Assembly (NCBI GenBank): GCA_036924285.1
Contig: JAYKYS010000015.1
Coordinates: 10,168,001-10,232,000 of the forward strand
DNA: 64,000 nt
Reading direction: 5' to 3'
Source of the DNA: Asterella californica
Lineage: Eukaryota > Streptophyta > Marchantiopsida > Marchantiales > Aytoniaceae
Shown here: positions 32,718-48,480 of the stretch, in pieces
How the letters are laid out: every line of letters begins with the position of its first letter
How positions within the stretch are numbered: position 1 is the first letter of the stretch
Position numbers and translations under genes: made by a program
Notes under the pieces: model-generated
Database searches by the model: none
The model's input: only the letters and a program-made list of their open reading frames with translations
What the model was told of the DNA's origin: nothing

Positions 32718-34359
32718 TTTGTAGTGCCAGTTGAGCTAGAATCACGCTCGTAGCGAAACAAATCACGCATTACAACGCGCGACTAGTTCTACCAGTTCGT
32801 TCTGCTCCCAAAACGTCCATAAACTGCAGTATACAGTATACGCACTGTACCAGACCGGTTCTGATCCAGCTACCAGCTACCGATGCATACGTGCGTTCCT
32901 CGACTCTTCTAGTACTGTACTAGTTTCTCTGCCCACTTCGTCGATTATTACGCTAAGCGGGGTTATCCGTTACGTGCAGGCGCCAACTCGTGGAACAGCA
33001 GTTTTCGATTCGAAACACGTGAGTACATTCTTTATCTTTCCATGGGGGCAGTTTTGTTCCCTGTTTTGCGCCGAAAAGTAAGGGCCCCTTTCGACTAGCT
33101 CTGCTGTCGAAAGAATAGTCTCCCGACTGTGCACGTGCAGAGGTTAGCGAAAGGCATATCCACTGTCCACAGTATAAGTCCACTGTCCAGTCTCCTAGAT
33201 TTTTGGACGGTTACATCCACAACTAGTTTTTCTGTGTTCTCTGCCTGCGTGATGTTCTCTTGCGTAGCGTGGAGAGTCGATTTACAGTGAAAGAATTGCT
33301 CCTTCATCCAAGTGTCTGAATTTGAGCGCTGGGTAAGACATCTGAAAAGAATAGACTCGGTGATTCGCTACTAAAATAGTTTCGGCTGTGTAAACGTTTC
33401 GTTACTTGTTTTAGCGAACTGGTTTTAGTTTTGTTTATATACCTTTTTTGTGTCTCCACTTCTTTCCACTTCGGTGACCAATGGTGTCATGTTATAAGAA
33501 GTTGGACATGAATTCTATAATCGTTCAATACCAGATGACATTTATCTCCAACAGTGAACGGAACATTCACTTCATATAAAAAACAAAGGAGAAGGAGAAG
33601 ATATACTGAAACAGAGATAGGATCAAAGGAAGTTTTGCTCGGAGATGACCGGACATCGCGAATCCCACGTTCCGCAGCGGCTTCATGTCCGTGTAATCAT
33701 CGTTAAAGAACTTCACATGAATCCATCGCGAAGAAGTAAATGGCACGTAATTTTCTCTGGACCGATGACTCGGTGGTGTGATGGGCCTTCACCAGAGAAG
33801 CGTTGAAATATCTTGTTATCACAAGAACAGACCCGTCGTGGCTGCTGAGGCCTTGGAATATCTCCTCAAGTAATATGATATGCGTGACGCGTTTCAGTGA
33901 TCTAAGTCAATGCTGCATAGGAGGGGTATAATTTGCTTCATTGTCTCCTCAAAACGTAGCGAGTCCATATACACATAATTATGCCAGAGTTCAAACAGAC
34001 AGGAAGGGTGTATAACGCGGCCAGACAACCGTGACGAGATATAGAGTACGAAAAACTAACATTACCATCGGTACTTGGCAGATTCACTTGATAGACCTCG
34101 TTACCTGAATTTTCGGGCCCTTAACTCTGATCGACCTCTCTTTGTAAAAGATTTTGATCTTAAAAAGAAATGCTAGAATTGGATCGCATCCGTGCACACA
34201 TCCATGGTTTTTACTGTGCGTACAACCTCCCTCGGATGAGCACCCAAGTAACAATTCATCCAAGTTTATACCCGATCGAAACCACTGCACCTACAATTTA
34301 CGCTCTGCTTTTCACGTAGTAGAGTAGGATACAAATCTACAAGAGGTAAAGTGACAAAG
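32718..34359. other. Intergenic, nothing recognised
   Basis: About 1.6 kb upstream of the UGT. No coding stretch with motif support on either strand; it presumably holds the UGT promoter in its left part. Confidence 0.5.
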
Positions 34360-34749
34360 ACAGAAAATGTCAAAAATTGCTTGATCACACCCCCAGTAAG
34401 TTTCTTTAGCTTGATCACACCCCTCTTAACGATGTATGGGTTGATCACATTCTTACTGGCTATTGCTTGTAAAACCAGTCACTGTGTTGATGTTACTCAC
34501 TTGTGGGATTGCACATATTGAATTTTCGGGCATGTATAGTCTAACATGTCTTTAATGTTAACTATTTTGAATTTCAGTGATATTTAGTCAAGATTGAAAA
34601 TACTTAAATGATGAACCAAAAGATAAAATGACTGGTTCTACTGTCAATACCCGACACGGTATGATCAAGCGATACTTCGCTAAAAGGGGTATGATAAAGC
34701 TCAAGGAACCTACTGGGGGTGTGATCAAGCCAATTTCTGCAGAAAATGT
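34360..34749. repeat. Foldback element with ~90-bp inverted arms (MITE-like)
   Basis: The left arm (about 34360-34452) and right arm (about 34656-34749) are inverted copies with roughly one mismatch in six, sharing CTTGATCACACCCCCAGTA. The left arm itself has three copies of a TTGATCACACCCC unit about 30 bp apart (34381, 34411, 34441). No ORF of note. It resembles a miniature inverted-repeat transposon or a foldback transposon. Confidence 0.65.
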
Positions 34750-35020
34750 ATTCTACCCGTATATTTACAAGATTCTGTATAAGAAACTGAGTACAATTTT
34801 CCTTAGCATGTAGAGCAGAGGAGAGACAATATCTTCAACCTCCGGAACGATCTAAACAGCTGATCTCACATAGCTATTAGCAGACTTGCAAGCATATGAC
34901 TGTGTTGCACTTGTCTTGAAGCTCACCAGAAAATTTCCAGCAAAACTGCAGACTAGACTAACTTCCGGCTCTCAACTATCTCCCTCAGTTCTCTGAGGCT
35001 GAGACACCACATGTCTGTCT

Positions 35021-38411
<3,391 letters not shown>

Positions 38412-38533
38412 TTCGAACAACAGCAAGACTCACAGTGTTTAAGCAGAGCGACTGAAGCAATCACTACTAGGGAGAAAATGGCAGCAGTCTACATCTCTCC
38501 GAGCTTTCGGCTTAAACCACCACTGGACTCCGC

Positions 38534-39200
38534 TCAACCGCTTCGGTTGCTACAGACGTAATCATCTTCCTCCAAATTCAGTACAGAACTCAGTTCCAAG
38601 CAGTAAATGTGATATGGTTCGTCTGATGAGGACGCATTTCTCTCCTCTAGAATCCTCTTCTTTTCTCCTTCTAGAGAAGACAGTGGTAAGAGAATTCTGG
38701 CTCGGATACTTGAAATTCACTCTACTCCGTAGCTGAATGGCAAGATATTCCTCGACGCTTAGCAGAAAATGTGAAGTTATTGAAGTCTTACAGCTAGAGG
38801 CAGAACTCGGCTGTCAACTTCGGACATCCAAAGACGGACTACTAATGATAAGCTTCACAACAAACTGCTGCACTAAGAGAAATTTCATGGGGGCTTACAA
38901 GACTCGATCATCGCATCGAAATCCTCCAAGCGACTCCTGACTCCTCCTGAGCTGGTGGCAACAGGCACTCTACTCAGGCGGAGTTCCCCGGGGAGTTTCT
39001 AGGATAGAAGGAGGGAGTGAACGGCTGAAAGTTGAAGACCGAGGAAATTATTTCAGGCACTCCGCACGAGCATTCATTTCAAGCTCGTCTAGACGCCACT
39101 TTGGTAGCACCCACTAAAGTCACTGCTACTCGACCTTCCGCAACAATCGACAGAATCGAGCTCCCGTACCGCCATCACTCACCTCTTCAATCAAAGTCAT
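38534..39200 (-). CDS. Small unrecognised gene (3 exons, 84 aa)
   Basis: Exons 39200-39183 (MTLIEE), 38998-38899 and 38670-38534 have donors GTGAGT and GTAAGC and acceptors CTAG/CTAG. Phases 0 and 1 agree and give a single 84-residue product ending at TGA 38536-38534. The middle exon reads as ordinary coding sequence (KLPGELRLSRVPVATSSGGV, then an acidic RLEDFDAMIES). The last exon is basic, then acidic (GEKKRILEER...LNLEEDD). I recognise no family. The stop lies 122 bases upstream of the TGS1 ATG on the same strand. The open frame continues upstream of the ATG, so a longer N-terminus is possible. Alternatives: 5' exons of an unannotated TGS1 isoform, or chance. Confidence 0.45.
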
Positions 39201-40636
39201 GTTCGAGAGTTTGTTCTCTTCTTCCCGCTCGAAATTTTGACTCTTCGGATTGGAGTTTATGGGTAGTGACGTTTTCGCGGTCGACGGATGACATGACTGC
39301 GTACACATCAACATCTCGCCTCTGCACAACGTCGTCGGCTGCGGCCTAATTCCAGCTCCAGCCGGAATAGCTAAGTCCGGACTCGCCCTTTGATAGATAC
39401 GTGGGGCAGAATGTGAGGAACGTAAATACCGTAAGTAGTCTTCGTGAGTACGTTTGAACTGATCTCCCTCTCCCTGTCTCTTACCTTCTACATGAATGAT
39501 GAACTCTCGCGCATGAAACATCAGTCAGCATGTTCTTTCTTCTCATTTGTTGTCGAACCGGCAAAGTCACAGTCCTCGTTTCTGCAAGCTCTTTAGTTGT
39601 TAGTTAGTCGGAATCCATCGTTACATGAGGTGATGTTGAGCAGCCAAGATCTTAGATTTACCAGTGAGGACTTGACTTTTGTCAGATGTTCCGAAACTTT
39701 GTGTTGATACATCTTTGGACCCTAAAGCATCTCGGAGAGAAACTGTTGCTGTTATACTGATGTCCGCTTTGAGAACCACAGAGTGCTTTCAGTTCTGCTG
39801 CCTTTGCTTCCTCAGTGAAGATACTACTTGCGCAGGTAATCAAGCAAGTTGTGATGTCGGATCTGCAGGCCCAGATCCATGTCCACCATCAGCACCAAAT
39901 TCTCCTTGGGGTAGTTCAGCCTCGTCAAAGGTCCAACCCTGTGAGATTGAGCAAGTGTTTTATGTATCATTCAGCTTGTGGAGTGAACAAGAACAAGAAC
40001 CATCGGCAGGGGTTGTCGTAACACATACAGTCTTGTGGGGGGTGTAACTCAAAGACAGTTTCATCTTGGGGAGAGACTGCCAGCGATGGCGATGTTTGAC
40101 CTTTGTGGAAATCAGATTGAACAGTTCCCTGTCTTTGCTGCTGCTTGAAGTAAGAAATGGCTTCTCGCTGCTTTGTGTTTGTAACAGGTCGCCATGTGGG
40201 GGCCACACGCAGGCAAGCGAGTTGAGGGGTGATATGGCTCACCTAGTAGAACATCTTGTTTTCTGCACGAACTATAGCTACTGATTCATATCCACCTCTT
40301 CCGGTTTCAAGCACGAATGCAAAGTCCTAAAGGCCGTAGACTACCGTTCGTTCGAGTTGTTGGGACAGAATCGAATCCACTGTCAGCAGAAGTGTCCGCG
40401 TTGAGAAGCATCCAGGTCGGGTAACGTTACTTGGAACGCTTCTCATTACTTTTTCTTCTGAACTAACTGCTGTACAAAAGGTTATTCACGAACGAGTAGC
40501 CGCTGGAACTAAGTTAATGTTTTCCATCACCACTGAAGAGCTACTCACAAAAATGGAAAAAATTGGTGGTCAACAAAACTGTCCGTGGAGGCCTTCCATC
40601 AACTCCACGCCAGCAGAGGCTACATTCTGCTGCTTC
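39201..40636. other. No supported gene
   Basis: Several ORFs of 90-130 codons overlap on both strands (for example 39126-39521 on - and 39679-40047 on +) without any motif I recognise. The part next to 39200 may be the 5' UTR and promoter of the small gene. Confidence 0.4.
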
Positions 40637-41619
40637 CTACGCAGCGACGCCCTCGGAAGTTGCAGCATTCTTCCCTGTCGTGTCAGTCTTCATGTTTTGA
40701 TACACTGGATGAATGGGAGCGCCACCTTCCGGATCCACATGCACCCATTTCCGGCCGGTGTACCGGTTCCTCTCGAAGCGCACTTGTCCCGAGGCCAATG
40801 CAAACAAAGTATGATCCCTACCCAAACCCACAAAACTGCCCGGGTGGAACTTGGTGCCTCGCTGCCGAACGATGATATTGCCTGGGATCACCTTCTGTGA
40901 ATAAAAAACTCGCATTTGTTAGTTTCCGTTCACCAGGCCGACCGCTATACCATCGACTCTTCCCTAAAGTCTTGTGAAGAGAAATTTATTATTTGTGGAA
41001 GTTCCCGATCCCTAACGTGCTACAGAGAAAGTGAACGTAAGCTTTGATGGTTTCATCCATGTAACTCGATTTTGGGAGCTTAGAGGTTTGCCATAAAACC
41101 TCACGTTGCTCAGGCAATTATTGTAGCCAACAATACACAAGAGCCAGATGACAGAAGTGTGCAGCTGGAAAATAAGTTGTTGCTAGTCGTTACTGTCGGA
41201 ATCAAATTCTCGTTTACTAGTCTGTCTACGGATGACGTTTCGAGCGGTCGTTGAACTCCAATCGACCGTCTCGCGAGGACATGATCTACTTACCTGCCCA
41301 CCATATTTCTTCACTCCCAAATTCTTGGGCAACGAGTCCCGGCCATTTTGAGTGGATCCTCCTGCCTTTTTCGTGGCCCACCGTCTCAGAAGCAACGACA
41401 AACCTCCAACTTCTCCACCAGGGACATCTGGAAAGACGAGTTACAGCAGAAACGATCAGCAATCCTTGTACTGCTTCTTCGAGTAATTTCCACGCGGAAC
41501 AACAGACTGCACTCACCGCAGGAAAGAGGGTTGTTGATGTGCAAGGAAGAAGATGCTTGGGTTCCTGCGAACCGCCTCAACAGGCCTCCGATCGTGCTTT
41601 CGACTGCAACCCTTGCCAT
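40637..41619 (-). CDS. Mitochondrial ribosomal protein bL27 (3 exons, 164 aa)
   Basis: Large-subunit ribosomal protein near the peptidyl-transferase centre. Exons 41619-41517, 41427-41294 and 40894-40637 have GT-AG introns and agreeing phases. The N-terminus ([17 protein letters not shown]) is Arg- and Ser-rich without acidic clusters, like a mitochondrial presequence. The bL27 core starts at [18 protein letters not shown], crosses the exon 2/3 junction as KKYGGQ|KVIPGN and continues [25 protein letters not shown]. The GRKWVHVDP segment is typical of the plant mitochondrial rather than plastid form. A 39-codon ORF starts on the other strand at 41687, but I see no support for a divergent gene. 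Confidence 0.9.
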
Positions 41620-43229
41620 TTTCCTTGTCGTTCTCGTTCCTCTCACAGTCCCCTTTCCCAGTCAAATTTAAACTCGCAAAATCGAAATGGCAAACGCTTC
41701 CCACTCAGCAACTGCTGCCTACCCGTCTCTCTTGTCTTCAGCCACGAGCGAAGGGCAGCTACAAGCAATTCCCACGCTGGAGACGGCAGTCAAGCTCGGG
41801 CGTTAACGGTGCCAAGACCCAACCACGAGGATACCCTCACATTCTGCGTTTTACGGACACCTCCGGCACATTCTACGAGCGGAATAGGCACAGCAGCTAA
41901 GGTTTTTGCCAAGGGTGGCACGAACCTTCTTCGCGAAACGTAGAATTAATTTTGTGTGCAAGGGAAAATCGACGAGTTCTCCGGGAATGAGTTGCCTTTG
42001 ATTTCCTTCACTGAGTCATGGTACAAGTATCTAAAAATGAGCCAACTTCCTTACTGTGGCAGGTTCTGAAGACAGTAAGACCCTACCATAGTAAGTAAAC
42101 CTGTAAGAGGACGATAACACTCAGATTCTTCAAGAGTGAAGTTCTCCGGAACTCATGTTGAGACATCTGGAAGACCGGCACAATAGTTACAACGTAGATG
42201 TTGGAACGCCGCCCCCGAAAGAAAGAACCATACCATTCTGTCTTTACTATGCAGAAAGATGGGTAGAGAAATGTGTGGACTGTTTCTGGCATTTTCTAAC
42301 ATTAAGGGGAATCACGAGTGTTGCTCACTTCCGTTCATAAATGAAGTTTACAAGATAGGGTTCTTGAGTTACACGCGAGTATACGTTCAGTAGATGTATT
42401 ATATATTGGTTCACGATCAAAAGTCCCATTTTTCGTCATGGGGACCTTTTCGTACACTAAAGCTCTCCATAGTTTTATGAACTGGAAGTCTAGAGGCAGA
42501 CCATTCGATTAAAAGATCGATGAAAGGCTATAAGCATAAGTCCGCTTCATCTTGAAGGAAAGAACAGCATGTTTCCCACTTAAACGTCTCGTCGACAAGG
42601 AGTGGTTCAAAGGGACCAGCTGAGAGAATAAACGAGGCCGGCCCGTCCGGATATCCTGGAGAAGTGTGGAACCAAATATCTGCAACTGCTACATGACCAG
42701 CGGAAGCGCAAAACACACTTCACCCGTATGGGTTCACCATCATCAAAGTACTTAAGGCTCGAGAGCAAAGCTGTACGTCAAAGCGAGGACAATATTGGCG
42801 AAGGCAAATTCGGAAGTGTTCCTTCTGCCCTCAAGCATAGCGTTGACAAGGACCACGGACGTCCCATTAATCTTCAAATCCGAGTGCAACTTTCAGGAAC
42901 GCTCGTTTTGGACATAGATCCCAACTGCATCCGGAATCACGGATGTTACACCTAATACCAGCATAGTTACCGATGTGGCGTTGTCTTCGTAGCACCGTAT
43001 ATTCATGTACGTTGAGTGAGTGCCTCTATACACTGCATCTTCAGCCAGATAACACGCAAACCAACGGAGGACAACGAGCGGTCTTCGACAAGCCCCATCA
43101 CATGAATCAGGGAAGCTGAAGGATAAAGACCAGCTCCCATATGAGAGCTCCTGTATTGTATCGGCTGAGCCTGGAATCCGACCAGAGTTGATGGGACGTG
43201 GGACAATTCAAGTTTCCGCACATAGGAAC
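41620..43229. other. Intergenic with an unrecognised coding-like stretch
   Basis: No gene is supported. On the - strand 42945-42528 contains protein-like pieces (KINGTSVVLVNAMLEG; DIWFHTSPGYPDGPASF) in separate frames with a possible TTGCAG acceptor near 42670. I could not assemble them into one model or name a family. 43229-43003 is probably the 3' UTR of the JMJD7-like gene. Confidence 0.35.
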
Positions 43230-45388
43230 TCAACCAACCAGAGCCTGCAGCATGCTGAAATAGGCATATTTGATGTCATACTGCATGTCATACCCTGCAA
43301 CCCCCAATAGAACGATTTCAAGTTCGTAAAAGAACATGAATGTTATCAACTGATGCGAAGAGCTTCTTCAGCATGCAAACGACAAGCCCATCACAGGAAA
43401 ACGACATCATTGCATGCGCTGCATTGTCTGCCCGTGAGAAGCCAAAGACGAAAGAAGTTGGAATTCCTCCACTTACAAAAGTTGACCGCTATGGTACGAC
43501 CCTCTCGATCGGGAGACTGTCGAACATGATGAAACCACATGGAAGGCCTGTTAAGAGTTTCACAGACACAATTCAGAAATTCTACGAGTCCTGACAGGAG
43601 TGAAGGCGGCTTCAGAGCACAAGAAAGATTGAACTAAATTTATGAGAATGAGTCTTAGAGTTGGTTCTTACAGGTACAATAATTCTCCAGCCCGTACAGT
43701 ACATGTGAAGGGTGCGGGGCCGTTGTGATATCTTGGATATTTGAGACTTGAATTTTGGAGATCTGCTGGATATGGATCGACACTCACCCATGGGACACTT
43801 GCACCTGGATGGTCCAGAACGATAGTAAAATCTCCAGAGTCCTGCAAACCAGTTTTAACCGATGTTTGCACCCCGGAGCAACAAAAGAGACTCAGCATCT
43901 CATGACATCATTCCGCGAGACAGTTGGTTTACTAACTTGGAGTCTGTCACTGAGCCTACCCTCTACCTTGAAGACATGAATCCACCGTGTTTAGTTTCTC
44001 TAAATAGAAGCATAACATCACAACTGATGTGGTGCTGCCATTGTCCAAGGCAGTAAGACCGACTCAACGACTCATACTGGGAAATACACTAGCGTAAAGC
44101 AAACAGGTCCAGAGAACGTGAGAAGGATCTGAAACCCTACTGTTAGCTGAGAAAATTTACAAGCATATCCGGCAGACCGGATTTGAAACTTTTGATCTAA
44201 ACCACTACCTCAGTAATCCTTGAAAAACGATGGCAACCGAGGAGGTTATAAAGTGAAGTCGTAAACAGTAAAACACCTAAGGCAACCACTGATACTGGAC
44301 ACAGTAGATATGGCGATGAGGAAAAGTACAGTGATCATGTTCACCTTCGCTCGGGCGTACTGAGCAGCAGAGTAATTTTGGACGTACATGCGATGCACAT
44401 CAGTAGGGGGCAGCAAAGTGAAGTGCTTATCCCCTGCGACGACAGCATACAGATTTTCATAATGATCCTTGTGAAAAGACGTGACGGCTTCCGGATTTCC
44501 AATCCAGAGATTCACTGCTTCTGGCATACAACCTAATGCCTCGGTTGCCCAAGGAATATGCACCTCCGCATCAATTGCCAGCAGTTTATACTCTGACAGA
44601 AAGCACCCATTTTGCTGTTGCGCATATGCCACTCCCTTACGATGTCCTTCACCTACTGAGCCACCAACTATAAGGTTCAAAGCTTGAGGAAACAACAACG
44701 TTTCTACATGCGCTGTCACAAAGAGAAACCCTGGAGCAGGACTATTCCTATCCTGTTCAAAGCAGCGATCATCCTCGTGTACGTCCCTGTCGCCTTCTAA
44801 ACTTCTTCTACTGCATTCTTCATCTTCCAACCTTGAGCAGGATTTAGGAGATGACGCAACAGAACATTCAGGGGATTTCAAGGAGGAGGAGGATGGAACA
44901 GCGGGACAACCATAAGTCGACAGCAAGTGCGACGGATCAACTATTGCATCTGCACGACCGTCAGGAGTAAAGTGAACACTCACAGGCTGGTCTCTGAGCA
45001 CTGAGCGTAAGTATTCATTGCTCCATTTGTGAAGAGCTGGCCAGTGCTCCAAAGCATCCGTGATAATGCAGGGACGACCCGGCATAACATAGTTTCTTAA
45101 AAATTCCAAAGGTGACAGAGGCCCCTTTACTCTATCTACTCTCCCGTTCATCCCCAAAGATAGCTCTCGGACCTCCTGCGACAAATTCTCCAAAACTGCT
45201 TCCAGTTTGCCGTCTCCTCTTTCATCAGCCTCCCACGAACCCTCCTCTTGGTCGTTCACGTCAAATTCGGCGCTCACACATGCTATGCTAGACATCTCCT
45301 CGGCGCCGTTCTTACGTCTGTAGTTGTCTGTGTAATCTGTGTCCTGTCCCGTTTCCCCTATAGTATGTCGATAGTCGCGCTTCCACAT
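43230..45388 (-). CDS. JmjC-domain hydroxylase, JMJD7-like (4 exons, 449 aa)
   Basis: A cupin-fold Fe(II)/2-oxoglutarate oxygenase. Human JMJD7 hydroxylates lysine in DRG GTPases; the same role here is inference. Exons 45388-44345, 43841-43672, 43547-43477 and 43294-43230 have all phases matching; the last junction completes a Trp codon. Key motifs: GRPCIITDALEHWPAL; WIGNPEAVTSFHKDHYENLY with the iron-binding His-X-Asp; KHFTLLPPTD; VPWVSVDP; GELLYLPSMWFHHV with the distal His; and AVNFWYDMQYDIKYAYF. Between the N-terminal part and the core lies a Ser/Asp/Arg-rich insert of ~65 residues (about 180-245). That insert and the acidic N-terminus make the protein longer than the ~316 residues of the human one. 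Confidence 0.88.
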
Positions 45389-47659
45389 CGAATAAAGTGA
45401 CGACTGAACTACGATCGTACCGCCATCCCATATTCCACAACCGGGAGTTCTCTACTATAGCTTCGACTCGATTCCGCATCGCACTCCGCATTCCTTCCTT
45501 CTTCCGTTACATAAACCATTTCGCCCTTTTTCCCTTTGTGTTTTTCCGAGGCTTATTTCTGATAAACTATCGATCTTTTTCCCCGAATGAAGGAACCGGA
45601 GAAAAACGCGATGCAAAGAATAACAAACGGACAGGAAGACCCCATCTCCGAATGCCACTCTCTAGGTTTAGACTCGGTTCAAGTTCAGAAATTTGATAAA
45701 TCACGGTTTAGACTCGGTTTAGGATAAGAAAACGGATACTCCATTATTTAGAGTGTAATCGCACCACCGGTTTCAGTTTCGGTTATTGGAGATTATTCTA
45801 TAATATTGAATTATGTTGTTATTTTCGTTACTCTATTTTATTTTAAATTGAAAAAGCACCGCACAGACAAGCACGCAGTTTCATGTAAGTGCGAATATCA
45901 AAATCCATCATTATTTTTACATATTTCAAGACTTCACGTTTTGTCACATAACCGCACATAGAAGCTATCGTTCGTGCAAAAAGACTAGAACCTGTCAAGC
46001 TGGACAACCATGCCACATTACCACTATACCTCAACTTCGGTCGATTCACATGCATTATTTCGCAAATCAGATAATGAAATTTATCACTCGAACAAAGAGA
46101 ATGCAGTAAAGCTGCAGAGAATTCAGTTAACGCTCGGAGTTCAATTTTTGACTCTATTGTCTCGATGATATACTTCAAATGTGTGCAATCAGTGAGAAAA
46201 ATTAAAATTTGAAGTGAATGATATATTTTGAAACGAATGTTTTATTTCACATCGCATCGATAAACATCATGTACATTTGCTTAACAATATTGGCTGCAAG
46301 CTTTAACAGCGATTAGACTGTGAGACTTGTGGACGTCCACATGTCTCACAGTCACCAGGATATGAGAATTCTCTATCTACGAGATCTCAACAAATTGAAG
46401 AGAATGACACATCTTCATCTACATAATTTGCATCAATATACCAATCCATGCAGACTCGGTGCCACTCGAGGAAAGCATTCTCTAATCCATGGATGAAATT
46501 TACTTCGTAGTTGAGAGGTTCTCGCTCGCAATCTGCCAATCGTTCGAATCCATAACTCGCGTGAGTGGAACTGATTTCAGAACTGAATGTTTAGTGGACT
46601 CAGAATCACAGTCGAGCGTCCACATCGGTCTTCCTACATCTCAACAAACAATAGTCCAAAGTTGATTTTAGTATCTCAAAATACAACAAAGATTTCCATA
46701 GGAATCTAAAAAATAGCAAACGAAGGAACAGCAAACCGCAGACTTGAATAGTTTCATGGAAAGTCTCTAACGTACAAAAAACTTGCATACATCACATTGA
46801 TGAAAACACAACCGGGTAGTACAACAGCGAACTTCCAAGCGAGTGAACGTCTATACGTTTTCAAAATAATGATTTGCGACTGTGAATCTGTCTGAAACCG
46901 TAGCATGAACTGGTACTGCAAAAACTCCAAGCGGCTGCCTAGTTCCTCTTTGCACATCCAGCTGCCCATTTTATAACAAAAAATTGAATGTTGCTCTAAC
47001 TACCAGCCCAAAGGAACTAATGATTGATAGTTGACAAAGTCTGAAGTTAATTATAGTTAGTGTCAATAATATCACTTTTAATTATTCATATCAGTCAGCA
47101 AAACCGGAGATGTACTACTACAGTATTTCATACAAGTAATCAGATTTAAAGCACTCATTAAAAATGCGAACTTCGAAGCATTATAGCATATTAGTAGATG
47201 GACATCGAAAGTATAGTGGTTGAACAGATTTCATAAACCGCTCCACCAATATAAAGTACTTACAACGAGAGGCTCAGAATTCTTCACTATATTGTATATG
47301 TAAAGTGCAATCGGAAGGCACTCCTATATGAAAGTCTCCAAGTGATATGCTTATCTTAGTGAATGTAGTTACAAGCTTGCCAACAGAAGTGAAAAGTGCC
47401 AAAGCTTATAAAGCTAAACCATCAATGCACACAACTATAATGAACTATGAGATAAGCAATAGAATGATACGGACCTAGTGTTGCATGCCTTTTAACTTAA
47501 AGCCAAAAACGCCACAATTGCTTCTTTGACCTCGTCTCTGACTTCTCAAGGTCGCAGGACATCCAACAACGGAGTGTCATTAAAGTTGCTTGTCTTTGTG
47601 AGTGTCATATCATGGATATAAAAAGTTATGTAGTGTGCAGCATATTTTCACTATTTCAG
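45389..47659. other. AT-rich intergenic, nothing recognised
   Basis: Contains a 111-codon ORF at 45843-46178 (-) and short ORFs near 46754-46969 (-) without recognisable domains. A 15-bp direct repeat GGTTTAGACTCGGTT occurs at 45664 and 45704. Confidence 0.4.
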
Positions 47660-48480
47660 CAGCTCATAAAACACTACTTGTTATACTCACGTTAAGGATG
47701 TTGAATCGTCCTTTCAGTACACCAAACGTCTATTCGATGCATACGTCCTCTTATTTGTTGTTCGATGAAAAGTCTTTATCCAGCAGTTGAGTTCGGTCCC
47801 AAGTGATAAGGAGTCAACACCCATCACTCTAGAGTACATCCAAACTCTCTTAGAAGTTAAAGGCGAAGCTGGAATCCACTAGGCAGTTGCATTATTAGAT
47901 CAGCAAGCACATATCCCGTATATGAGTCCATAAAGATGAGTTCTTAAACACCATAGCATCGTGATTGCTTCCTACCCTCTCACAACTAATATCTAGGAAC
48001 TTCCGTACGTATCACAAACAGCTTGCAGAACTAGAGAATGAAAGTGATTATGATTGTAATACTCTGTTGATCACAACTCACTTGGAGGAGCTCTTATTGA
48101 GATGTGAGAACCATCAATGACCTCTTGACAATTAGGAAGTCCTGCTTTCCAAGAAAAACCACAGCTGATCTGCTCCATCTTAGCCTCCACTGACCACTTA
48201 ACAAATATTGGACACATGACCAAGTTTATAGCACACACCACATCCTCAAAACACTCTTGAGAGGCAGTCTCACCTATGCCGAACTTCTCATCGACATGAA
48301 AATAGATCATGTCGGATGACAATCTCAGAACAGCTGCACATACCCTCACTTAAACAAGCATTGCTTTCTCAAACGATGTATTATGTTTGACTAGTGTGGA
48401 GATAACATATGCACGATCTTTAAACATGTGTTTCGTCATCCATAGTGTTCGTAACCATTCGTCTTCATCATAACTAGACT
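47660..48480 (-). pseudogene. PIF/Harbinger transposase (DDE nuclease) relic
   Basis: Reading on the - strand from about 48480, an N-terminal part with DEDEWLRTLWMTKHMF, a stop at 48351-48353, then RVCAAVLRLSS, CVCAI-like VVCAINLV, and the signature GLPNCQEVIDGSHISIRAP with the first catalytic Asp. After a frame change come YYN...F.S..LQAVCDTYG and ERVGSNHDAMVF, then FGVLKGRFNIL near 47700. These are ordered motifs of the DDE_Tnp_4 (Harbinger) family. Several stops and frameshifts make it inactive. Confidence 0.75.

Noticed and set aside
41251..41943. 230-codon + strand ORF
   Set aside because: Antisense to exons 1 and 2 of the bL27 gene, whose splice phases and homology are convincing; its own translation has no domain.
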